The notes beneath the pieces are model-generated. The model saw nothing but the letters and a program-made list of their open reading frames with translations, ran no database searches and was not told the DNA's origin. Source: Pelomonas sp036401055 (lineage in GTDB: Bacteria > Pseudomonadota > Gammaproteobacteria > Burkholderiales > Burkholderiaceae_C). Taken from it: a stretch of DNA of 22,952 bases. Location: positions 1 to 22,952 of the forward strand of contig DASWWC010000302.1 of NCBI GenBank assembly GCA_036401055.1, written 5' to 3'. Numbering within the stretch: the stretch's first letter is position 1; each line of letters starts with the position of its first letter. The position numbers were made by a program, and so were the translations under genes. Below are positions 1 to 7,549 of this stretch, one piece after another.

Positions 1-751
1 GGTCGTCGGGCAGCGGCTGGCCGGCCAGCAGCTCCAGCTGCAGGCGCGCCTGCGTGACGGCGCTCTGCGCACGAGTGGCTTCGCCGCGCGCCGCCTCGAA
101 GGCCGTGCGGGCGCGGGCGCGCTCCAGGCCGGATGCGGCGCCCAGCTGGTGGCGCTGCTCGGTCAGGTTCAGCGTGCGCTGCTGGCTGTCGCGCAGCTGC
201 TGCGCGAGCGTCAGGCGCTGCTGCTCGGCCGAAAGCAGAAGCCAGGCGTTGGCCGTCTCGGCGACCAGGCTCAGCTGCGCGCCGCGCTGCGTCTCCTGCT
301 GGGCCAGGTAGCGGGCGAGGGCGGCGCCCTCCAGGCTGCCCAGGCGGTTGAACAGGTCGATCTCGTAGCTGGCCAGGCCCAGGTTGACGCTGTAGCTGGT
401 GCTCGTGCTGCCACCCGTCTCCTGCCGGTTGGCGGAGGCACCGACGTTGACGGTGGGCAGGCGGCCGGCCTCGGCGATGCGGTACTGCGCGCGCACGCGC
501 TCCACGGCTGCAGCACTGGCCTGCAGGCTGCGGTTGCCCGTCAGCGCGATGCCCACGACCTGGCGCAGCCGCACGTCCGCGAAGAAGCCGTCCCACTCAT
601 TTGCCGTGTCGGTGCGGATGTCGATGGGCGTCATGCCCACACGGAAGTCCTGGCGCAGCGGCGGCGTGGCGGTGCCGGCGGGCGGCACCAGGCTGCCGCA
701 GCCCGCCAGCAGCGCGGCGGTGGCGATCAGGGTCAATGCGTGCCGCTTCAT
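1..751 (-). CDS. NodT/OprM-type RND efflux outer-membrane lipoprotein (3' part outside window)
   Basis: Outer-membrane channel of a tripartite RND pump, which would export substrates from the periplasm and pump to the outside. Only the first 250 codons are present; the gene runs off the left edge. It begins with a lipoprotein signal peptide whose lipobox LLAGC gives acylated Cys18. The motif YEIDLFNRLGSL, near residue 130, is typical of the OprM/CusC/NodT family (usually YELDLFGR), and Ala/Gln-rich alpha-barrel helices follow. The ATG overlaps the stop of the upstream pump gene by four bases (ATGA), so translation is probably coupled. Family call is firm; the substrate cannot be told from sequence. 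Confidence 0.93.
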   Translation of the reverse strand, partial: MKRHALTLIATAALLAGCGSLVPPAGTATPPLRQDFRVGMTPIDIRTDTANEWDGFFADVRLRQVVGIALTGNRSLQASAAAVERVRAQYRIAEAGRLPTVNVGASANRQETGGSTSTSYSVNLGLASYEIDLFNRLGSLEGAALARYLAQQETQRGAQLSLVAETANAWLLLSAEQQRLTLAQQLRDSQQRTLNLTEQRHQLGAASGLERARARTAFEAARGEATRAQSAVTQARLQLELLAGQPLPDD

Positions 752-3700
752 GCCTTCACCTCCGCAGCGGTCGCGGCGTGGCTCTTGAAGCCGCCAAAGC
801 GCCGCTGCACCCACAGGTAGAACAGCGGCACGAAGAAGATGCCCAGCACGGTGGCGCTGGCCATGCCGCCCAGCACGCCGAAGCCGATGGCTTTCTGCGA
901 GCCCGAGCCGGCGCCGCTGGAATAGGCCAGCGGCAGCACGCCCATCATGAAGGCCAGCGAGGTCATCAGGATGGGGCGCAAGCGCTGGCGGCTGGCCAGC
1001 AGCACCGCGTCCAGCAGGCCCATGCCGCGCGCCAGCAGCGTCTGCGCGAACTCGACGATGAGGATGGCGTTCTTGGCCGACAGGCCCACCGTGGTCAGCA
1101 GGCCGACCTGGAAGAACACGTCGTTGTTCTGCCCGCCCAGGTGGCTGGCGATCAGCGCGCCGAAGATGCCCAGCGGCACCACCAGCATCACGCTGAACGG
1201 CACCGACCAGCTCTCGTACAGCGCCGCCAGGCACAGGAAGATGAACAGCACCGACACCGCGTACAGCAGCGGCGCCTGGTCGCCCGACAGCCGCTCCTGG
1301 TAGCTGCGGCCCGACCATTCGTAGCCGATGCCGGGCGGCATCTCGGCCAGCACCTCCTCCATGGCCTTCATCGCGGCACCCGAGCTGACGCCCGGCGGCA
1401 CGTCGGCCTGGATCTCGTAGGCCGAGCTGCCGTTGTAGCGCACCAACTGGCGCGGGCCATTGATCCATTTGCTGGACGCGAAGGCCGAGAACGACACCAT
1501 CTGCCCGGCCGTGTTGCGCACGTACCAGTGGTTGATGCTGTCGGGTGCGGCGCGGTAGGCGCCTTCGCCCTGCACCAGTACGCGCTTGACGCGGCCGCGG
1601 TCGATGAAGTCGTTCACGTAGGCGCCGCCCAGCGCGATGGACATGGTGTCGTTGATGACGCTGGGCTGCACGCCCAGCACGCCGGCCTTGTGGTCGTCGA
1701 TGCTGATCTGCAGCTGCGGCGTCTCGGTGAGGCTGTTGGTGCGGGTGCGGCTCAGCTCGGGATGCTTGTTGGCCAGCTCGATGAGCTGCTCGCGGGCCTC
1801 CACCAGCTTGTCCTGGCCCAAGCCGCCCAGGTCCTGCAGGAAGAGCTGGATGCCGGCGCTGCCGCCCAGGCCGCGCACGGTGGGCGGCTGCACGATGAAG
1901 ACGTTGGCATCGCGGATGCGCCGACCCAGCTCGCGCGTGAAGCGCTCTGCCAGCGCGCCGGCCCCTTGCTCGGGCGCCTTGCGCTCCTTCCAGTCCTGCA
2001 GGCGGATGAAGCCCTGGCCCGAACCCTGGTCGCCGCCGGCGCCGCGCACGACGTTGTAGAACAGCACTTCCTTCTGATCGGCCAGATAGGCCTCCAGCTC
2101 CTGCATCACGCCCTCCAGCCGTTCGCTGGTGGCACCGGGCGCCATGCGCACCTGGATCTGCAGGCCGCCCTGGTCTTCGTCGGGCAGGAAGGAGGTGGGC
2201 AGGGCCTTGTACATCCAGGCCATGCCGGCGATGACCGCCAGGTAGACGGCGAAGCTGCGCACGCCGCGCCTGGACAGGCCGCCCACGCCGCGCACATAGC
2301 GCTCGGTGAAGGCGTCGAAGCGGCGGTTGAAGCCGCCGAAGAACCAGTCCAGCTGCTTGCCGAAGGGGCCGCCGTGGGCCGCATGCTCGCCCTGGTGCAC
2401 GGGCTTGAGCACCGTCGCGCACAGCGCCGGCGACAGCGTCATCGCCACCAGCACCGACAGCACCATGGCGCTGACGACCGTGATGGAGAACTGGCGGTAG
2501 ATGATGCCGGTCGAGCCACCGAAGAAGGCCATCGGGATGAACACCGCGGACAGCACGACGGCGATGCCGACCAGCGCGCCGGTGATCTCCTTCATGCTCT
2601 GCCGCGTCGCGTCCTTGGGCGACAAGCCCTCCTCGCGCATCAGTCGCTCGACGTTCTCGACGACCACGATGGCGTCGTCCACCAGCAGGCCGATGGCCAG
2701 CACCAGGCCGAACATGGTCAGCGAGTTGATCGAGAAGCCCGCCAGCGCCAGCACGCCGAAGGTGCCCATCAGCACCACCGGCACCGCGATGGCCGGGATC
2801 AGCGTGGCGCGCAGGTTCTGCATGAACAGATACATGATGGCCACCACCAGCACGATGGCCTCGATCAGCGTCTGCACCACGCTCTCGATGGAGACGCGGA
2901 TGAAGGGCGTGGTGTCGAAGGTGACGGTGGCCTTGTAGCCGGGCGGGAAGAAGGGTTCCAGCTCCTTGATCTTGGCCTTGACGGCGTCGCCGGTGGCCAG
3001 CGCGTTCGCGCCGCTGGCCGGGAAGATGGCCAGGCCGGCGGCCGTGCGGGCGCTGGAGCGCACATTGGTGGTGTAGCTGTCGCGGCCCAGTTCCACGCGG
3101 GCCACGTCTCCGAGGCGCAGCGCCGAGCCGTCGGCCTGCACGCGCAGAACCACGTTCTTGAACTCCTCGGCCGTGGTCAGCTTGGAGCGCGCCGTGATGA
3201 TGGCGGTGAGCCGCTGGCCCTCGGGCACCGGCTGGGCGCCGATCTGGCCGGCCGACACCTCGGTGTTCTGCTGCTGCAGCGCGGTGCGGATGTCGCCGGG
3301 CACGAGGCTGTAGCGCTGCAGCTTCAGCGGGTCCAGCCAGATGCGCATCGCATAGCCCGAGCCGAACACGTTGACGTCGCCCACGCCCTCGACGCGGCTG
3401 ATGATGTCCACCAGCGTGCTGTTCAGGTAGTCGCCCAGGTCGCTGGAACTGACCGCGGGGTCGTCGCTGGTCAGCATCATGATCATCAGGAAATCGCTGC
3501 CCGACTTGGTCACGCGCACGCCCTGGGCCTGCACGGCCTGCGGCAGCCGGCTGATGATGGACTGCACCTTGTTCTGCACCTGCACCTGGGCGGTGTCGGG
3601 GTTGGTGCCGGCGACGAAGGTCAGCGTGGTGTTGGCATTGCCGGCGGCGCTGCTGCTGGATTCCATGGACAGCAGGCCGTCGATGCCCTTCAGGCTCTGC

Positions 3701-3897
3701 TCGACGATCTGCGTGACCGAGTCCTCGATGGCCTTGGCCGAGGCGCCCGGATAGCTGGTGTTGATGGACACGCGCGTGGGCGCGATGTCGGGGTAGCGCT
3801 CCAGCGCCAGCTGGTGGATGGCGCCGGCGCCGGCCAGCATGATGACGATGGCGATGACCCACGCGAAGATGGGCCGGTCGATGAAGAAGGACGCCAT
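748..3897 (-). CDS. RND multidrug efflux permease, HAE1/AcrB family
   Basis: Inner-membrane proton/drug antiporter of the AcrB/MexB/MexF type. The 1049-residue length is typical. It starts MASFFIDRPIFAWVIAI, the classic first transmembrane segment. The proton-relay pair in TM4 is visible as GLLVDDAIVVVEN with Asp407 and Asp408, exactly the AcrB positions, and the TM10 lysine is in LSAKNAILIVEF at about residue 942. Two large periplasmic loops and the expected twelve membrane segments are recognisable. It starts three bases after the adaptor stop and ends overlapping the outer-membrane gene, so the three form one operon. No regulatory gene adjoins it. Substrate range is unknown; several named pumps share this family. 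Confidence 0.97.
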   Translation of the reverse strand: MASFFIDRPIFAWVIAIVIMLAGAGAIHQLALERYPDIAPTRVSINTSYPGASAKAIEDSVTQIVEQSLKGIDGLLSMESSSSAAGNANTTLTFVAGTNPDTAQVQVQNKVQSIISRLPQAVQAQGVRVTKSGSDFLMIMMLTSDDPAVSSSDLGDYLNSTLVDIISRVEGVGDVNVFGSGYAMRIWLDPLKLQRYSLVPGDIRTALQQQNTEVSAGQIGAQPVPEGQRLTAIITARSKLTTAEEFKNVVLRVQADGSALRLGDVARVELGRDSYTTNVRSSARTAAGLAIFPASGANALATGDAVKAKIKELEPFFPPGYKATVTFDTTPFIRVSIESVVQTLIEAIVLVVAIMYLFMQNLRATLIPAIAVPVVLMGTFGVLALAGFSINSLTMFGLVLAIGLLVDDAIVVVENVERLMREEGLSPKDATRQSMKEITGALVGIAVVLSAVFIPMAFFGGSTGIIYRQFSITVVSAMVLSVLVAMTLSPALCATVLKPVHQGEHAAHGGPFGKQLDWFFGGFNRRFDAFTERYVRGVGGLSRRGVRSFAVYLAVIAGMAWMYKALPTSFLPDEDQGGLQIQVRMAPGATSERLEGVMQELEAYLADQKEVLFYNVVRGAGGDQGSGQGFIRLQDWKERKAPEQGAGALAERFTRELGRRIRDANVFIVQPPTVRGLGGSAGIQLFLQDLGGLGQDKLVEAREQLIELANKHPELSRTRTNSLTETPQLQISIDDHKAGVLGVQPSVINDTMSIALGGAYVNDFIDRGRVKRVLVQGEGAYRAAPDSINHWYVRNTAGQMVSFSAFASSKWINGPRQLVRYNGSSAYEIQADVPPGVSSGAAMKAMEEVLAEMPPGIGYEWSGRSYQERLSGDQAPLLYAVSVLFIFLCLAALYESWSVPFSVMLVVPLGIFGALIASHLGGQNNDVFFQVGLLTTVGLSAKNAILIVEFAQTLLARGMGLLDAVLLASRQRLRPILMTSLAFMMGVLPLAYSSGAGSGSQKAIGFGVLGGMASATVLGIFFVPLFYLWVQRRFGGFKSHAATAAEVKA

Positions 3898-3900
3898 GGG

Positions 3901-5091
3901 TCAGGCGCCCTTGCTGGCGGCCGAAGCGGCCGAGGACGCGGCCGGCGCGGGCGCGCCGGCCTTCTTGCTGCCGGCCGGCACCGGCTTCACCACCTGGTTG
4001 GGGCGGGCGCGCTGCAGGCCCTCGACGATGAGCTGCTCGCCCACCGTCAGGCCGCTGGTCACCAGCCACTGGTTGCCCACGGCGCGCTCCAGCACCAGGC
4101 GGCGGCGCTCGACCTTGTTGCCCTCGCCGACCACCAGCGCGGTCGCGTCGCCCGTGGGCGAGCGGCTCACACCCTGCTGAGGCACCAGGATGACGCCGCG
4201 GTCCACACCGGCCAGCAGGCGCGCGCGCACCACCATGCCGGGCAGCAGCGTGCCCTTGGGGTTGGGCACCGTGGCGCGCAGCGTCACGGCGCCGGTGCCG
4301 CGGTCCACGGTGATGCCGCTGACCTGCAGCGTGCCGGGCTGCGGGTGCTGGCTGCCGTCTTCCAGCATCAGGCGGATCTGCCGGCTGCCCGTGCCGCCGT
4401 CCAGCTGGCGGCGCAGGCCCAGCATCTCGGCGCTGCTCTGCACGATGTCGACCTGCATGGGGTCCAGCTGCTGCACGGTGGTCAGCGCCTGGGTCTGGTT
4501 GGCGGTCACCAGCGCGCCGGCGGTGACGGTCGAGATCTCCACCCGGCCGGCAATGGGGGCGCTGATGCGTGCGCGCTCCAGCTGCACGCGGGCGGCGTCC
4601 AGCGCGGCACGGGCCACGGCCACGTCGGCCTCGGCCTGCTTCAGCGCACCGGCGCTGTCATCGGCGGCCTGGCGGCTGATGGCATCAGCCTTTAGCAGCT
4701 CGGTGTCCCGTGCGGCCTTGCTGCGGGCCACGGCCAGCGAGGCCTCGGCCTTCAGCAGCGCGGCGGCGGTGCGGGCGCGCTCGGCCTCCAGCGTGGCCGG
4801 GTCCAGCTGGTACAGCGGCTGGCCGGCCTTGACGGTGGCACCCTCGGTGAACAGCTTCTTCAGCACGATGCCGCTGACCTGGGGCCGGATCTCGGCCACC
4901 TGGCTGGCCGACAGCCGGCCCGGCAGGTCCAGTTCCAGCGGCGCGTCCTGGGTGCCGACGCTGACCACGCCGACCTCGGGCGCACCGCCCCTGGTCGGCT
5001 CGGGGCCTTTCTTGTCCTGGCAGGCGCCCAGCAGCAGCAGGGTGGCCAAGGAGGGGAGAAGCAGGGTCTTGTGGAGCACGTGTGTCGTCAT
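3901..5091 (-). CDS. RND efflux periplasmic adaptor (membrane fusion) lipoprotein
   Basis: Periplasmic adaptor that joins the RND pump to the outer-membrane channel, 396 residues, of the AcrA/MexA/MexE type. The signal peptide ends in lipobox LLGAC (Cys24), so it is expected to be lipid-anchored. The order is: lipoyl half-motif (about residues 60-95), a long Ala-rich alpha-hairpin (about 100-170), the second lipoyl half with APIAGRV, a beta-barrel, and a membrane-proximal domain with a VVRARLLAGV-like strand. The tail after about residue 375 is unusually rich in Ala, Ser and Pro. It is first in the operon. The Shine-Dalgarno is weak, and upstream there is only a short spacer and a terminator. 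Confidence 0.95.
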   Translation of the reverse strand: MTTHVLHKTLLLPSLATLLLLGACQDKKGPEPTRGGAPEVGVVSVGTQDAPLELDLPGRLSASQVAEIRPQVSGIVLKKLFTEGATVKAGQPLYQLDPATLEAERARTAAALLKAEASLAVARSKAARDTELLKADAISRQAADDSAGALKQAEADVAVARAALDAARVQLERARISAPIAGRVEISTVTAGALVTANQTQALTTVQQLDPMQVDIVQSSAEMLGLRRQLDGGTGSRQIRLMLEDGSQHPQPGTLQVSGITVDRGTGAVTLRATVPNPKGTLLPGMVVRARLLAGVDRGVILVPQQGVSRSPTGDATALVVGEGNKVERRRLVLERAVGNQWLVTSGLTVGEQLIVEGLQRARPNQVVKPVPAGSKKAGAPAPAASSAASAASKGA

Positions 5092-5114
5092 AGGGCCGCA
5101 TCCCGGAGGTGCGA

Positions 5115-5122
5115 GTGATCAC
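5115..5122. promoter_or_regulatory. Short palindrome upstream of the efflux operon
   Basis: GTGATCAC is a perfect 8-bp palindrome 23 bases upstream of the adaptor start codon. It lies between that gene and the terminator of the tRNA gene. It could be an operator half-site for an unlinked repressor, but an 8-bp palindrome can occur by chance and no clear -10/-35 pair accompanies it. Confidence 0.2.
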
Positions 5123-5138
5123 GGAGCGAGCGGGCAAG

Positions 5139-5174
5139 AAAAAAGCCCTGGAGCTTTGATTCTCAAGGGCTTTT
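5139..5174 (-). terminator. Rho-independent terminator after tRNA-Ala
   Basis: Read on the minus strand, an 8-bp perfect stem AAAAGCCC / GGGCTTTT encloses an 18-base loop and ends in a run of six T. It lies 43 bases downstream of the tRNA 3' end and ahead of the efflux operon. On the plus strand the same stem has only a four-T run, so it mainly serves the tRNA transcript. Confidence 0.75.
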
Positions 5175-5216
5175 CGGAGTCTCTGGGACGATGCGGGATC
5201 GTTCAGGTGATTGGTT

Positions 5217-5292
<76 letters not shown>

Positions 5293-5304
5293 ACGCGAGC
5301 CGGC

Positions 5305-5333
5305 AGTATAGCCCTGGCTCTTGGGGCCTCGTG
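5305..5333 (-). promoter_or_regulatory. Probable promoter of tRNA-Ala
   Basis: On the minus strand a -10 box TATACT lies at 5310-5305, 12 bases before the tRNA 5' end. A GC-rich discriminator (GCCGGCTCGCG) follows, as is usual for stringently controlled tRNA promoters. The -35 region (CACGAG at 17-base spacing) is poor. Confidence 0.5.
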
Positions 5334-5383
5334 CCAGGGCTCCGCATGCGCACAATGGCAGCCCTCAACGGGGAGATCCTTCC

Positions 5384-7549
5384 ATGACGAATGCATTCCG
5401 CAGCTGGCGGCAGCGTGCGCTGACCCTGGCGCTGCTGACCTCGACGGGCCTGACCCTGGCCCAGGCCGACGCACCGGTGGCGCCACGCGTGCCCAAGGAC
5501 GTCAGCGTGCACGGCGACCTCCGCATCGACGACTACTTCTGGCTGCGCGAGCGTGACAAGCCCGAGGTGATGACCTACCTGAAGGCCGAGGCCGACTACA
5601 CGGCGAAGTTCTACGCGCCGCTGGAAGGCCTGCGCGACAAGCTCTATGGCGAGATGGTGGGCCGCATCAAGCAGGCCGACGAGGGCGTGCCGGCGCGTCA
5701 GGGTGGCTGGTGGTACAGCACGCGCACCCTGGAGGGCGCGCAGTACCCGCAGTTCATCCGCCGGGCAGCGCAGGGCAAGGCGCGCGCCTATGACGCCGCT
5801 GCACCCGAGCAGGTCATGCTGGATCTGAACGAACTGGCCAAGGGCCGCAAGTTCCTGGCCGTGAACCTCGCTCAGATCAGCCCCGATGCCAAGCGCCTGG
5901 CCTATTCGCTGGACGAGACCGGCGCGCGCGACTTCCAGCTGCAGGTGCGCGACCTGGCCAGCGGCAAGGACCTGCCCTGGGTGGCCAAGCGCACCGACGG
6001 CGCGATCTGGGCCGCCGACTCCAGCACCATCTTCTACGTGACCTCCAACGAGGCGCGCCGCCGCAACCAGGTCTGGCGCCACCGGCTGGATGTCGAAGGC
6101 CCGGACGAGCTGGTGTATGAGGACAAGGACGAGCTCTACAACGTGGAGCTGGGCCGCACGGCGGATCGCCGCTACCTGACGCTGACCAGCCGGGCCAAGG
6201 ACACGACCGAGGTGCGCGTCATCGCAGCCGACAAGCCGCTGGGCGCCTGGCAGGTGCTGCTGCCGCGCAAGAGCGGCGTCGAGTATTCGCCCGAGCACCA
6301 CCAGGGCCGGCTGTTCCTGCGCATCAACGACCGCGGCCCCAACTTCCGGCTGGTGGCACTGCCCATGCCGCGTTCGCTGCAGGTGACGCCGGCGCAGCTG
6401 AAGGGCGCGCAGGAGCTGCTGGCGCACCGCGAGGACGCCGCGCTGGAACGCGTGATGCCGTTCGCCAAGCACCTGGTGCTGCAGGTGCGCGAGCAGGGCT
6501 CGGTGAAGCTGCGTGTCTACGACCAGCCGGCCCGCCTGAAGCCCGGCGCCAAGGCGCGCGAGGTGGCCTTCAGCGAGCCGGTCTACACCGCGCTGATCGG
6601 TGACAACCGCGAGTTCGACAGCGACACGCTGCGGCTGAACTTCCAGTCCATGACCACGCCGGCCTCGGTCTACGACGTCGGGCTCGCCTCGGGGCAGCTG
6701 ACGCTGCGCAAGCAGCAGCCGGTGATTGGCTACGACGCGTCGCGCTACGAGTCGCGCCGCCTGATGGCGACAGCCAAGGACGGCACGCAGGTGCCCATCT
6801 CGCTGGTCTATGCCAAGGCGCTGCGCGGCGAGGGCCCGCGGCCGCTGCTGCTGCGCGGCTATGGCAGCTACGGCATCCCGTCGGACCCGCGCTTCGTCCC
6901 CAACGACCTGTCGCTGCTGGACCGCGGTGCGGTCATCGCCGTCGCCCACATCCGCGGCGGCGGCGACCTGGGCCGGCGCTGGTATCTGGAGGGCAAGCTG
7001 GCCAAGAAGATGAACACCTTCACCGACTTCATCGCGGTGGCCGAGACGCTGATCCAGCAGGGCTGGACGCAGCCGGACAAGCTCATCATCAACGGCGGCA
7101 GCGCCGGCGGCCTGCTGATGGGCGCCGTGGTCAACCTGAGGCCCGAGCTGTTCAAGGCCGTGGTGGCCGAGGTGCCGTTCGTGGACGTCATCAATACCAT
7201 GCTGGACGAGACGCTGCCGCTGACCACCGAGGAGTTCATCGAGTGGGGCAACCCCAAGGTGGCCGAGCAGTACGCGTGGATGCGGGCCTACAGCCCCTAC
7301 GACAACCTCAAGCCCGGCGCCTACCCGGCCATCCTGACGCGCACCGGCATCAACGACAGCCAGGTGCCGTACTGGGAGCCGGCCAAGTACGTGGCGAAGC
7401 TGCGCACGCTGAAGGCCGATGCCAACCCGCTGCTGTTCGACATCAACCTGTCGGCCGGCCACGGCGGTGCGTCGGGCCGCTTCGACGCGCTGAAGGAGCG
7501 CGCCAAGACCTATGCCTTCATGCTGTCGCAGTGGGGGCTGGCGAACTGA
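5384..7549 (+). CDS. ptrB: Oligopeptidase B (S9A serine peptidase) with predicted signal peptide
   Basis: Serine oligopeptidase cleaving short peptides after Arg or Lys, 721 residues. An N-terminal beta-propeller region is followed by an alpha/beta-hydrolase domain. The catalytic triad is visible as Ser573 in NGGSAGGLLMG, Asp658 in GINDSQVPYWEPAKY and His693 in GHGGASGRF. The spacings of 85 and 35 residues match E. coli oligopeptidase B (532/617/652). The ATG at 5384 is chosen because GGGGAG lies eight bases upstream and because the resulting N-terminus (RSWRQRALTLALLTSTGLTLAQA) looks like a Sec signal peptide, unlike the cytosolic E. coli enzyme. A longer in-frame TTG start at 5321 would bury that signal. 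The stop directly abuts the stop of glnD on the other strand. Confidence 0.93.
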   Translation: MTNAFRSWRQRALTLALLTSTGLTLAQADAPVAPRVPKDVSVHGDLRIDDYFWLRERDKPEVMTYLKAEADYTAKFYAPLEGLRDKLYGEMVGRIKQADEGVPARQGGWWYSTRTLEGAQYPQFIRRAAQGKARAYDAAAPEQVMLDLNELAKGRKFLAVNLAQISPDAKRLAYSLDETGARDFQLQVRDLASGKDLPWVAKRTDGAIWAADSSTIFYVTSNEARRRNQVWRHRLDVEGPDELVYEDKDELYNVELGRTADRRYLTLTSRAKDTTEVRVIAADKPLGAWQVLLPRKSGVEYSPEHHQGRLFLRINDRGPNFRLVALPMPRSLQVTPAQLKGAQELLAHREDAALERVMPFAKHLVLQVREQGSVKLRVYDQPARLKPGAKAREVAFSEPVYTALIGDNREFDSDTLRLNFQSMTTPASVYDVGLASGQLTLRKQQPVIGYDASRYESRRLMATAKDGTQVPISLVYAKALRGEGPRPLLLRGYGSYGIPSDPRFVPNDLSLLDRGAVIAVAHIRGGGDLGRRWYLEGKLAKKMNTFTDFIAVAETLIQQGWTQPDKLIINGGSAGGLLMGAVVNLRPELFKAVVAEVPFVDVINTMLDETLPLTTEEFIEWGNPKVAEQYAWMRAYSPYDNLKPGAYPAILTRTGINDSQVPYWEPAKYVAKLRTLKADANPLLFDINLSAGHGGASGRFDALKERAKTYAFMLSQWGLAN

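Noticed and set aside
601..4695. Very long open frame (about 1360 codons) antisense to the RND pump and adaptor
   Set aside because: Low-complexity His/Gln/Ala/Arg-rich product typical of antisense frames in GC-rich genes; the opposite strand encodes clear, complete efflux proteins.
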